NCBI GenBank assembly: GCA_947625985.1
Contig: CANQQF010000021.1
Span: 1 to 27,524, forward strand
Origin: an uncultured Clostridia bacterium
Lineage (GTDB): Bacteria > Bacillota_A > Clostridia > TANB77 > CAG-508
Reading direction: 5' to 3'
DNA: 27,524 nt
The notes beneath the pieces are model-generated. The model searched no databases. It saw nothing but the letters and a program-made list of their open reading frames with translations, and was not told the origin of the DNA. Both the position numbers and the translations under genes were made by a program. Below are positions 7,835 through 15,652 of this stretch, one piece after another; the first letter of the stretch is position 1, and each line of letters begins with the position of its first letter.

Positions 7835-7864
7835 TTGTAAAAATAAGTTTACTAATGATATAAT
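7835..7864 (+). promoter_or_regulatory. Promoter of the mutL-miaA unit
   Basis: TTGTAA (7835-7840), 18-bp spacer, extended -10 TGaTATAAT (TATAAT at 7859-7864). It lies between the xerD terminator and mutL and is probably the main promoter for mutL through the HlyD-like gene. Confidence 0.65.
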
Positions 7865-7907
7865 GAACAATATATACAACTGAAAAAATATTGGAGGAAA
7901 TTCAAAA

Positions 7908-10619
7908 ATGGGAAATATCGTTTTATTAGATGAGTTAACTATTAATAAAATAGCGGCAGGAGAAGTTATTGAAAGACCGGCATCAGTAGTTAAAGAGATG
8001 GTAGAAAATTCAATTGATGCAGGAGCAGATAATATAGTAATAGAAATAAGAAATGGTGGAATATCATATATAAAAGTAACTGATAATGGAAAAGGAATTG
8101 CAGAAGATGATCTAGAAATCGCATTCGAAAGACATGCGACTAGTAAAATACGTTCAGCTGATGATTTGAATACGGTTGTATCAATGGGATTTAGGGGTGA
8201 AGCTCTAGCAAGTATTGCATCAATTGCAAATGTTGAAATTGTTTCAAAACCACCAACACAAGCTACTGGATATAAAGTTATATTATCAGGAGGAAATGTT
8301 TTAGGAAAAGAACAAATAGGATGTCCTTCTGGTACTTCCATAACAGTATCAGATTTATTTTTTAATACACCTGTTAGATACAAATTTTTAAAAAAAGATT
8401 ACACAGAAACAGGATATATAGAAGATGTAATAACTAGAATAGCATTAGTTAACCCTAATATAGCATTTAAATTACTAAATGCTGGAAAAACAGTAATTCA
8501 GACAAATGGAAATGGGAATTTAAAAGATGTTATATTTAGTATTTATGGAAAAGATATAGCACAAGCAACTTTACCAGTAGAATACAACTATGAAGGAATA
8601 TCTATAAAAGGAGTTATAGGAAAACCAGAAATTTCAAGATCAAATAGAACGAATCAACATTTTTTTGTAAACAAAAGGTATATCAAAGACAAAACTGTAT
8701 CATCAGCAATAGCACAAGCGTATAAAGGGTTAATACCAATAGGAAAATTTGGATTTGTTGTTTTGAATATAGAATTAGATCCTAGTAAAGTAGATGTTAA
8801 TGTACATCCAGCAAAGCTTGAAGTTAGGTTTGAAGAAGAAAATAAAGTTTTTCAAGCAATATACCATAGTATAAAAGATACGCTGTTAAAAGCTGATTTA
8901 GTAAAGAATACTTCACAAGAAAGAAATGAGAAAGTATCACCTAGTGATATACAAAGACAAATAACAAGAAGAGAATTAAGTTTTGAAGAGCGTTTAGCAG
9001 AAAAGATGAAAGAGAAAGAAGAACGAGGAAAAGGAGGATTGTTTGGACGTTCAAGACAAAACAAGAAAATAGAAGAATATACGAACAAGGAAAGTAAAAT
9101 AAAGACTAATAATATAATAGAAGATTTATATAATAGTAAGAATGAAAATGATAATAATGAAGAAAGCAGTAAAGATGATGATGCTATTCCAAAAGGATTA
9201 GCGAGTTTAAAGGAAGAAAAGGAGAAATATGAAACTACAATAGATACGTCAGATGTCTTGAGTCAACTCAAGAAAATGAAAGAGGAAATACAAAAAGAGG
9301 TAGAAGAAAATAATCTAAAATTAACATCAAAACTTGAAAGTGAATCAAAAACTATAGATTCATATTTAGAAAACAAAATGAATGATGTTAATGAAATTGA
9401 TGATATAGAAATAAAAGAAGAAGACAGAGCTGATTTAGATAAAAAAGTAGCTATGTTTTTAGGACAAGCAGATAAAATCAAAGAAAAAAATGAAAAAATT
9501 ATTTCAGGAGAATATATTTCAGAAAAAGAATCAGTAGAGTCTAAATTTGATGAACAAGAACAACAAGCTACAGCGAAACTTCAAGAAATAGAAAATGCAA
9601 TAAACAAAATTGAAGATAAATCTAATACAAATATTGCAATACAAAATGCAATAAATAAAATTAATAATAATACAAATTCTGATACAGAAGGTGTTAATGT
9701 TCAAAATGAAGGCATTGAAAATTTAAGTGAGGGAACAGAAGATACGACAAATCAAGTTGAAGAAGATAAAACAAAATTAACTAACGATATAGAAAATTCT
9801 GAAGAAAAACTTAAATTTATAAAAGAAAAGATTAATCAAATAGAAGAAAATCCAGAAGCAAATGTAGTAACAGAAGATTTTAAAGAAATGTATGCAAAAT
9901 TGTTTGGCACAGTGCCTAAAACAGAAGAAGATCTAAAAAAAGAAGAGGAAGAAAAAATAATACAAGAAAAAGTAAATGCAATTGATATAGTAAAAGATAA
10001 TATATCTATATTTGAAGAAGAAAATGAAGAAGATTTTAAAATGCCATCATATAAATTTATAGGTATAGCATTTAAAACATATATAATATTAGAGATGGAT
10101 AAAGAATTATATATATTAGATCAACATGCAGCACATGAAAGAATAATGTATGAAAAAGTTAAAGAAAATTATTACAAAGATACAGATAAAGATTCACAAA
10201 TGTTACTTTTACCAGATGTAATAACATTGACACATAAGGAAATGGATATTGCAAAAGAAAATATGAACATGTTTAGAAAAGCAGGATTTGAACTTGAAGA
10301 ATTTGGAGATAATACTATAAAATTAACAGGTTGTCCAACTGTATGCCTAGATTTAGATACTAAAGAAATGTTTTTAGAGACTCTAGATGAAATTAATACA
10401 GTTGCAAGAACTGCAAGACAAGAAAAAGAAGAGAAATTCATAGCTACAATAGCTTGTAAAGCAGCAGTAAAAGCACATATGGCACTAGATGAAAGAGAAG
10501 TTGATGCATTAATGGATAAATTACTTAGATTACCTAATCCATTTACGTGCCCTCATGGTAGACCAACAGCTATAAAAATGACACAATATGACATCGAAAG
10601 AAAATTTTCAAGAAAATAG
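7908..10619 (+). CDS. mutL: DNA mismatch repair protein MutL with a greatly expanded linker
   Basis: 903 residues, against roughly 600-670 for most bacterial MutL. The N-terminal GHKL ATPase (1-330) is intact: IAAGEVIERPASVVKE (15-30), Glu34, DNGKGI (59-64), ERHATSKI (74-81), GFRGEALASI (94-103), and VDVNVHPAKLEVRF in the transducer domain. The C-terminal domain (711-903) has the endonuclease motif DQHAAHERIMYE (738-749), ACKAAVKAH and CPHGRP (881-886), ending in ERKFSRK, so a nicking-competent MutL is expected, as in bacteria without MutH. The linker (about 336-710) is highly charged, rich in Lys, Glu, Asn and Asp, and includes a small in-frame repeat (ENAINKI / QNAINKI; 20 bp with one mismatch at 9592-9611 and 9643-9662). 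GGAGG precedes the ATG. mutS is not in the window. Confidence 0.96.
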   Translation: MGNIVLLDELTINKIAAGEVIERPASVVKEMVENSIDAGADNIVIEIRNGGISYIKVTDNGKGIAEDDLEIAFERHATSKIRSADDLNTVVSMGFRGEALASIASIANVEIVSKPPTQATGYKVILSGGNVLGKEQIGCPSGTSITVSDLFFNTPVRYKFLKKDYTETGYIEDVITRIALVNPNIAFKLLNAGKTVIQTNGNGNLKDVIFSIYGKDIAQATLPVEYNYEGISIKGVIGKPEISRSNRTNQHFFVNKRYIKDKTVSSAIAQAYKGLIPIGKFGFVVLNIELDPSKVDVNVHPAKLEVRFEEENKVFQAIYHSIKDTLLKADLVKNTSQERNEKVSPSDIQRQITRRELSFEERLAEKMKEKEERGKGGLFGRSRQNKKIEEYTNKESKIKTNNIIEDLYNSKNENDNNEESSKDDDAIPKGLASLKEEKEKYETTIDTSDVLSQLKKMKEEIQKEVEENNLKLTSKLESESKTIDSYLENKMNDVNEIDDIEIKEEDRADLDKKVAMFLGQADKIKEKNEKIISGEYISEKESVESKFDEQEQQATAKLQEIENAINKIEDKSNTNIAIQNAINKINNNTNSDTEGVNVQNEGIENLSEGTEDTTNQVEEDKTKLTNDIENSEEKLKFIKEKINQIEENPEANVVTEDFKEMYAKLFGTVPKTEEDLKKEEEEKIIQEKVNAIDIVKDNISIFEEENEEDFKMPSYKFIGIAFKTYIILEMDKELYILDQHAAHERIMYEKVKENYYKDTDKDSQMLLLPDVITLTHKEMDIAKENMNMFRKAGFELEEFGDNTIKLTGCPTVCLDLDTKEMFLETLDEINTVARTARQEKEEKFIATIACKAAVKAHMALDEREVDALMDKLLRLPNPFTCPHGRPTAIKMTQYDIERKFSRK

Positions 10620-10630
10620 AAGGAGTTAAT

Positions 10631-11068
10631 ATGGTTGTAATAATAATTTCAATAACATTAGTTTTATTTTTAGTGTTAATTACTTGGACATGGAAGAATT
10701 TAGGGAATATAGATACAAAAAAGAAAGTCGCATATATATGTATTTCAATAATTATTATGACTATTTTAACTTATATAATATTTTCTATTGCAAAGTCTGG
10801 AGTTGAATATAAAAATGTTGAAATGATTGGACCAGTTAGATTAACACTTGTTTCAGTATTTACAGCTCTTAATGGATTTGTAGTGATGCAAAGTATAGGA
10901 AAGATTATAGGAAAAATAAATAGAGGAGAAATAAAAAGTAATGAAGAGATAAAAAGAAAACTAATAACTATATTAGCAATATTTATTATTGTAGCTGTAT
11001 TAGAGTGCTTTTATATGAAAAATATACAATTAGATATATTAAAAACTTTAAGTAATATGAAACATTAG
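10631..11068 (+). CDS. Small membrane protein of unknown function
   Basis: 145 residues with four likely membrane helices (2-20, 33-53, 69-89, 110-127). A basic loop lies between the third and fourth (KIIGKINRGEIKSNEEIKRK), which suggests cytoplasmic placement. No family recognised. AGAAGGAG precedes the ATG. It sits 11 bp after mutL and 13 bp before miaA, so it is surely co-transcribed with them; nothing in it suggests a role in mismatch repair or tRNA modification. Confidence 0.75.
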   Translation: MVVIIISITLVLFLVLITWTWKNLGNIDTKKKVAYICISIIIMTILTYIIFSIAKSGVEYKNVEMIGPVRLTLVSVFTALNGFVVMQSIGKIIGKINRGEIKSNEEIKRKLITILAIFIIVAVLECFYMKNIQLDILKTLSNMKH

Positions 11069-11081
11069 AAAGGAAAAATAG

Positions 11082-12002
11082 ATGGAAAAAGCAAAAGTAA
11101 TAGTGATATGTGGACCGACTGCATCAGGGAAAACAGCTCTGTCAGTGCAATTAGCAAAGAAAATAAATGGTGAAATTGTATCAGCTGATTCTATGCAAAT
11201 ATATAAAGATATGAATATAGGAACAGCAAAGCCATCTATAGATGAGATGCAAGGTATAAATCATTATCTATTAGATTTTGTTTCTCCTGATGAAAGATAT
11301 AGTGTTGCTGATTTTAAAAAAGATGCAAAAGATGCAATAAAAAAGATAATAAAAAAAGGTAAGATTCCAATTATAGTTGGAGGAACAGGATTGTATGTAG
11401 ATAGTCTTATATATGAAATAGATTATCCTAATATCGAATTTGATGAAGATTATAGAAAACAATTGGAAAAGCAGGTTAATGAACAGGGACTAGAAAAATT
11501 ATATGATAAAGCTCTTGAAATAGATAAACAAGCTATGAAAAAAATTAGTCCAAATGATAAAAAAAGGATATTACGAGTTTTAGAAATATATCATGCGACA
11601 GGTAAGACAAAAACAGAACAGGAAATTGAATCAAGAAAAAGAGAGCCCGAATTTGATTATCATGTATATGCTATAAATTGGAAACGTGAACAATTATATA
11701 ATAGAATAAACAATAGGGTTGACATTATGATAGAACAAGGTTTAATAGAAGAAGTTAAAGAAATTTTAAAAAAATATAATAAATTTCCAACTGCAATGCA
11801 AGGATTAGGATACAAAGAAGTAGTAGATTATATTGAAAATAGACTAACTAAAGAAGAAATGGTTGAAAAGATAAAACAAGAAACAAGAAGATATGCGAAA
11901 AGACAATTAACATGGTTTAGAAAAAACAAACAAACTGTGTGGCTTGAAGGAACAAATGAAGTACAAAATAATATAAATATTATTTTGGAGGGAATGAAGT
12001 GA
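11082..12002 (+). CDS. miaA: tRNA dimethylallyltransferase MiaA
   Basis: 306 residues, typical length. MiaA transfers a dimethylallyl group from DMAPP to N6 of adenosine 37 in tRNAs that read codons starting with U. Visible features: P-loop GPTASGKT (11-18), the substrate-contact stretch SADSMQIYKDMNIGTAKP, GGTGLYVDSLIY, DKKRILRVLEIYHATG, and the C-terminal TAMQGLGYKEVVDY...RRYAKRQLTWFR. AAGGA precedes the ATG. The mutL-miaA pairing is common in bacteria, though usually with hfq after miaA; here the next gene instead overlaps by 4 nt (GTGA). Confidence 0.95.
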   Translation: MEKAKVIVICGPTASGKTALSVQLAKKINGEIVSADSMQIYKDMNIGTAKPSIDEMQGINHYLLDFVSPDERYSVADFKKDAKDAIKKIIKKGKIPIIVGGTGLYVDSLIYEIDYPNIEFDEDYRKQLEKQVNEQGLEKLYDKALEIDKQAMKKISPNDKKRILRVLEIYHATGKTKTEQEIESRKREPEFDYHVYAINWKREQLYNRINNRVDIMIEQGLIEEVKEILKKYNKFPTAMQGLGYKEVVDYIENRLTKEEMVEKIKQETRRYAKRQLTWFRKNKQTVWLEGTNEVQNNINIILEGMK

Positions 12003-13249
12003 AAAAAGAGAAGAATACAAAGCTTAAATTAAATAGAAAGTCTTTGGTATTAGCTATTTTTCTAATAATAGGTATATATATTTGTTATACTATTTTCTTA
12101 CTTATTAAACAGCCAACAGATACATTCACTATAGAAGAAGGAGAAGTATATCAGGAAGAAACAGATGTAGGATATATAATACGTGATGAGCAAGTTATAA
12201 AAGGTGAGAACTATGCTAATGGTATGGAAAAAATAAAAAATGAAGGTGAAAAAACTGCTAAAGGAGAAGCTATTTTCAGATACTATAGCAAAAACGAGGA
12301 AAAGTTAAAAAAACAAATAGCTGATTTAGACCAAAAAATTCAAGATGTTATGGCAAGTGAAAATGGAATTTATTCTTCTGATATGAAAATTATTGAAAAT
12401 CAAATTGATGAAAAACTAGAGAATATTAGAAATACAGCCGATGTTTCTAAATTACAAGAAGATAAAAAAGAAATAAGTGACTTAGTAACAAGAAAAGCTA
12501 AAATAGCTGGAGATTTAAGTCCAAAAGGTTCTTATTTAAATGAATTAATTTCAGAGAGAAGTAAACATGAAAATGAGCTAAATTCAGGAGCAGAGTATAT
12601 AAAAGCTCCAGAAAGTGGTATAGTTTCATATAGAGTAGATGGACTTGAAGAAAAATTGACACCAAATAATTTTTCCGAATTAAGTAAGGATTTTCTGGAA
12701 AGTTTAGATTTGAAGACAGGAAAAATTGTTGCAACAAATGAGGAAGAAGGAAAGATAATTGATGCATTTACAAGTTATATAGTTACAGTTTCTGATACAG
12801 ATGAAGCTAAAGCTGCAAATGTTGGAGATTTAGTTAAAATCAGGTTATCCAATAATATAGAGATTGATGCTGAAATAGAACATCTTTCAAAACAAGAGAA
12901 TGGAGATATGCTTATAATTTTAAAATTTAAAAATCAAATTAGTGAGCTTACTAATTATAGAAAAATATCATTTGATTTAATTTGGTGGAAATACGAAGGA
13001 CTAAAGGTTCCAAACCAAGCAATAGTTAATAAAGATGGATTGGATTATGTAGTAACGAATAGAGCTGGCTATCTTAGTAAAACATTAATAAAAGTATCAA
13101 AGAAGAATAATAATTATTCAATAATTACATCATATTCAACAGAAGAATTAAAGAAAATTGGGTTTACTGAAGAAGAAATAAATTCATACAAAAAAATTTC
13201 TATATATGATGAGGTTATACTGAATCCAAATTTAGATAGAATTCAATAA
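11999..13249 (+). CDS. HlyD-like membrane protein (division-cluster type)
   Basis: 416 residues from a GTG that overlaps the miaA stop by 4 nt; GGAGGG lies 6 nt upstream. One N-terminal membrane helix (about 14-36) is followed by an extracytoplasmic beta/lipoyl-like segment (GYIIRDEQVIKGENYANG), a coiled coil (about 95-190), then IKAPESGIVSYRVDGLE, which is the second half of the barrel-sandwich hybrid typical of HlyD and RND adaptors. A further beta-rich region (VPNQAIVNKDGLDYVV) closes it. No partner transporter is encoded nearby. Relatives, as I recall, sit beside sepF and divIVA in many Clostridia, so a structural envelope role near the division site seems likelier than export; this is inference. 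An unrelated 124-bp region separates it from sepF. Confidence 0.72.
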   Translation: MKKEKNTKLKLNRKSLVLAIFLIIGIYICYTIFLLIKQPTDTFTIEEGEVYQEETDVGYIIRDEQVIKGENYANGMEKIKNEGEKTAKGEAIFRYYSKNEEKLKKQIADLDQKIQDVMASENGIYSSDMKIIENQIDEKLENIRNTADVSKLQEDKKEISDLVTRKAKIAGDLSPKGSYLNELISERSKHENELNSGAEYIKAPESGIVSYRVDGLEEKLTPNNFSELSKDFLESLDLKTGKIVATNEEEGKIIDAFTSYIVTVSDTDEAKAANVGDLVKIRLSNNIEIDAEIEHLSKQENGDMLIILKFKNQISELTNYRKISFDLIWWKYEGLKVPNQAIVNKDGLDYVVTNRAGYLSKTLIKVSKKNNNYSIITSYSTEELKKIGFTEEEINSYKKISIYDEVILNPNLDRIQ

Positions 13250-13303
13250 TGTTACACTAATATTACACATTTATTAAGAATGCATGACATTACATTAAAA
13301 GTA

Positions 13304-13332
13304 TTGACAATTAATAAAAAAAAGTGGATACT
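13304..13332 (+). promoter_or_regulatory. Promoter of sepF-divIVA
   Basis: A perfect TTGACA (13304-13309), 17-bp spacer, then GATACT (13327-13332). Upstream are TTACAC copies (13252-13257, 13263-13268) and CATGACATTACAT (13283-13295), which may bind a regulator. The in-frame TTG at 13335 falls between the -10 and the expected start site, so the downstream ATG is the real sepF start. Confidence 0.55.
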
Positions 13333-13373
13333 AATTGTATAAATACAAAGGAAGTAAATTAGGAGGTTTTTTT

Positions 13374-13859
13374 ATGTCAGCATTAATGAACAAAGTATGG
13401 GATCTTTTTGGTATGGATTCAGCTGAACCAGAAGGATATGAAGATGAGACAATGTATGATTATGATGAGGAAGATGAAATCGTAGAAGACAGAAAATTAT
13501 TTGGAAAGAAATCAAGAGAGAAAGATAAAGTTGTTGCTATGCCACAAAGCCAAACAAATGCTATAAAAATGGTAATATCACAACCAACAACTTTTGAACA
13601 GTCAGATGAAATATGTAGTTTCTTAAAAGAAAAGAAATCTGTAATAGTAAATCTAGAATACGTAAATAAGGATGTTGCGAGACGTATTGTTGATTTTATA
13701 AGTGGAGGGGTATACTCTTTAGATGGTTATATTCAAAAAGTTTCTAATTCTATCTTTTTAGTAGCACCATCTAATTATGAGATTACTAACGAAATGGCAA
13801 GAGAAGAAATGAAAAGCAAACTATCTGTTTCATGGTTGAAAAACAATGGACTTAACTAA
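13374..13859 (+). CDS. sepF: Cell division protein SepF
   Basis: 161 residues from the ATG at 13374, with AGGAGG 7 nt upstream. SepF is a cytoplasmic, ring-forming partner of FtsZ that tethers it to the membrane. The N-terminal amphipathic segment (MSALMNKVWDLFGMD) is the membrane anchor. An acidic and then basic linker follows (about 20-50), and the conserved C-terminal SepF/DUF552 domain shows AIKMVISQPTTFEQSDEI, IVNLEYVNKDVARRIVDFISGGVYSLDGYIQKVSNSIFLVAP. The domain is complete. divIVA follows after 37 bp. The ylmE and ylmH genes that often flank sepF in Firmicutes are absent here. Confidence 0.95.
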   Translation: MSALMNKVWDLFGMDSAEPEGYEDETMYDYDEEDEIVEDRKLFGKKSREKDKVVAMPQSQTNAIKMVISQPTTFEQSDEICSFLKEKKSVIVNLEYVNKDVARRIVDFISGGVYSLDGYIQKVSNSIFLVAPSNYEITNEMAREEMKSKLSVSWLKNNGLN

Positions 13860-13896
13860 TTAATAGATTCTTATGCTCGAAGTGAGGAGGAAAGAA

Positions 13897-14343
13897 ATGA
13901 TAACACCGTTAGATATTGAAAACAAAAGATTTTCTAAGCAAATTATGAATGGCTACAGTGTTGATGAAGTAGATGATTTTTTAGATGAATTAACTGTAGA
14001 TTATACCAAAAACTATAAAGAAGTTATGAAACTAAAAAATGAAATTGCTGAAATCACAGCGAGCCTTGAACACTATAAAGCAATAGAAGAAACATTACAA
14101 AATACTTTAGTAATGGCCCAAACAACGGCAGAGGATGTAAAAAATGTAGCAAAACAAAAAGCAGAGCAAATTGTAAACGAAGCGAGAGATTCAGCACAGA
14201 AAGAATTAAACTCTATGAAAGAGGAAGCGACAGCACTACAAAAAGAAAAAGATGACATAAAGAAACAATTTGACATATACAAAGCAAAAATGGAATCATT
14301 ATTGATTTCACAGCTAGAACTACTAAAAGATTTTAATAAGTAG
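13897..14343 (+). CDS. divIVA: DivIVA-family polar/septal coiled-coil protein
   Basis: 148 residues from the ATG at 13897, chosen over an in-frame ATG at 13873 because GGAGG lies 6 nt upstream and because the family begins with ITPLDIENKRF. The N-terminal membrane-curvature binding domain (1-60) has the diagnostic ITPLDIENKRFSKQ and GYSVDEVDDFLDEL. The rest is a long coiled coil (about 38-135) rich in Glu, Lys and Ala, ending in LELLKDFNK. DivIVA recognises negatively curved membrane at division sites and poles. Shorter than B. subtilis DivIVA (164) but complete. It forms a unit with sepF, ended by a strong terminator. Confidence 0.93.
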   Translation: MITPLDIENKRFSKQIMNGYSVDEVDDFLDELTVDYTKNYKEVMKLKNEIAEITASLEHYKAIEETLQNTLVMAQTTAEDVKNVAKQKAEQIVNEARDSAQKELNSMKEEATALQKEKDDIKKQFDIYKAKMESLLISQLELLKDFNK

Positions 14344-14356
14344 AAAGAATATACTT

Positions 14357-14395
14357 AAGATTATCAAGAAAATCTTGATAATCTTTTTATTTTAT
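14357..14395 (+). terminator. Strong intrinsic terminator of sepF-divIVA
   Basis: A 13-bp perfect stem (AAGATTATCAAGA, 14357-14369, with TCTTGATAATCTT, 14373-14385) around an AAA loop, running into TTTTTATTTTA. Confidence 0.9.
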
Positions 14396-14437
14396 AGTAG
14401 TGAATGCTACTTTATAAAAGTATATTACAAAACCATT

Positions 14438-14454
14438 AAATGTATGTTACATTT
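14438..14454. promoter_or_regulatory. Candidate operator palindrome upstream of rsmD
   Basis: AAATGTA-TGT-TACATTT, a perfect inverted repeat with 7-bp arms, 12 bp upstream of the rsmD -35 box. Its size and position fit a dimeric regulator site. No regulator is identified, and AT-rich palindromes do arise by chance. Confidence 0.3.
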
Positions 14455-14466
14455 ATATTATTTGTA

Positions 14467-14494
14467 TTGACATTAAAAAAAAAACATATAAAAT
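14467..14494 (+). promoter_or_regulatory. Promoter of rsmD and downstream genes
   Basis: A perfect TTGACA (14467-14472), 16-bp spacer, TAAAAT (14489-14494). It lies after the divIVA terminator and is the only clear promoter before rsmD, the coiled-coil gene and ftsK. Confidence 0.6.
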
Positions 14495-14516
14495 AGTAAT
14501 ATAAGGAATTGTAAAA

Positions 14517-15074
14517 ATGAGGATAATTAGTGGAAGAGCAAAAGGAACAAATTTATATACTTTAAAAGGTAATAATACAAGACCAACTTCTGATAGATCT
14601 AAGGAAGCTTTATTTAATATATTAAATGTAGATATTATAAATTGCAATTTTTTAGATTTATATGCTGGAAGTGGAGCAATTGGATTAGAAGCTGCAAGTA
14701 GAGGAGCTAAAAAAGTAATATTAGCAGATAAATCTAAAGAAGCTATTAATATAATCAAGAAAAATGCTTTAAAAACACATTTAGAAAAAAATGTGATGAT
14801 TTATAACTTGGAAAGTATAGAAGTATTAAAAACAAAAATTAAAGAAAAGCAAGATTACATTTTCTTAGATCCACCTTATGAGTCTGATTTATTATATAAA
14901 TCAATTAAAGTAATTATTGAAAAAGAATTATTAAGTGAAGGTGGATTAATAATTGCAGAGACAGATAAGCCAGAAAAATTTAAAGAAGAAATTAAAAATT
15001 TGAAAATCAAAATAGTTGATATTAGGAAATACGGAAGAAACCAATTTTTATTTTTAAAAAAGTTGTCTGATTAG
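14517..15074 (+). CDS. rsmD: 16S rRNA (guanine(966)-N(2))-methyltransferase RsmD
   Basis: 185 residues, the normal length. RsmD methylates G966 of 16S rRNA during small-subunit assembly. Family features: N-terminal MRIISGRAKGTNL and TRPTSDRSKEALFNIL, SAM-binding motif LDLYAGSGAIGLEAASRGA (46-64), acidic residue Asp71 in ILADKS, and catalytic DPPY at 118-121. AAGGAA precedes the ATG. In Firmicutes it is usually next to coaD; here a coiled-coil protein gene follows after 13 bp instead. Confidence 0.95.
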   Translation: MRIISGRAKGTNLYTLKGNNTRPTSDRSKEALFNILNVDIINCNFLDLYAGSGAIGLEAASRGAKKVILADKSKEAINIIKKNALKTHLEKNVMIYNLESIEVLKTKIKEKQDYIFLDPPYESDLLYKSIKVIIEKELLSEGGLIIAETDKPEKFKEEIKNLKIKIVDIRKYGRNQFLFLKKLSD

Positions 15075-15087
15075 AAAGGGGCAAAAA

Positions 15088-15591
15088 ATGGAAATATTTA
15101 CTTTACTAGACACACTTGAAGATTTATTAGAGGGTAGCAGAAACTTACCATTTACTTCAAAGGCAGTTGTAAACAAGGAAGAAATGTTAGAAATAATTAA
15201 AGAGATTAGAATAAAGATGCCTGATGAGTTGAAGCAAGCGAAATGGATTAAGGAAGAAAGACAAAGGATATTAGTCGAAGCCCAAAAAGAAGCAGAGAGT
15301 GTTGTTAAAGAAGCTGAAAACAGGATTATAGCTATGATTGACGAACATGAAATAACAAGAAAAGCATATGATCAAAAAGCCGAAATAATTGAAACTGCTA
15401 ACGAGATGTCTAGGGAAATATCAAAAGGAACTAAAGAGTATGCAGATAATTTACTACAAAATACTGAATCTGTTCTAAATGAGACCTTAGCTAAATTAGA
15501 AACTAATATCAATGAAGCATTAAAATTAATGGAAATGTCATTAGAAGATACAATAAAAACAATTCAAACAAGCAGGAAAGAATTAAAATAA
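15088..15591 (+). CDS. Coiled-coil protein, ATP synthase b-subunit-like, function unknown
   Basis: 167 residues. After an N-terminal segment (LLDTLEDLLEGSRNLPFTSKAVVNKEEMLEII), residues 50-165 are nearly all long amphipathic helix rich in Glu, Lys and Ala, resembling F-type subunit b or V-type subunit H, as such proteins are often labelled. There is no membrane anchor and no ATP synthase gene nearby, so that label should not be taken as function. The starting motif (DLLE...KAVVNKEEMLEIIKEIR..P.ELKQAKWI) is shared, from memory, with a conserved Firmicutes family beside rsmD that has DivIVA-like layout; a division or envelope role is possible. AAAGGGG precedes the ATG. Co-transcribed with rsmD. 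Confidence 0.75.
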   Translation: MEIFTLLDTLEDLLEGSRNLPFTSKAVVNKEEMLEIIKEIRIKMPDELKQAKWIKEERQRILVEAQKEAESVVKEAENRIIAMIDEHEITRKAYDQKAEIIETANEMSREISKGTKEYADNLLQNTESVLNETLAKLETNINEALKLMEMSLEDTIKTIQTSRKELK

Positions 15592-15600
15592 AATAAAGTA

Positions 15601-15634
15601 TGGACATTCTTCTAAGAAAGGGTGTCCAATTTTT
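15601..15634 (+). terminator. Probable intrinsic terminator before ftsK
   Basis: TGGACA (15601-15606) pairs with TGTCCA (15623-15628); an inner TTCTT/AAGAA stem with a bulged AGGG extends it. ATTTTT follows. Only 18 bp separate it from the ftsK start codon and no promoter fits there, so read-through or partial termination is implied. Confidence 0.6.
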
Positions 15635-15652
15635 AAATAAAGGATGGTTGAA

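Noticed and set aside
7823..8383. A 186-codon open frame on the minus strand over the start of mutL
   Set aside because: It lies opposite well-conserved MutL ATPase motifs, lacks a ribosome site and has shadow-like composition.
13250..13269. GlnR/TnrA-type site TGTNA-N7-TNACA
   Set aside because: The half-sites are separated by 8 rather than 7 bases and the match is partial.
13335..13373. TTG start giving a longer SepF
   Set aside because: It precedes the expected transcription start, and SepF normally begins with the amphipathic helix encoded from 13374.
15088..15591. ATP synthase subunit b
   Set aside because: There is no membrane anchor and no other ATP synthase gene; the likeness is only generic coiled coil.
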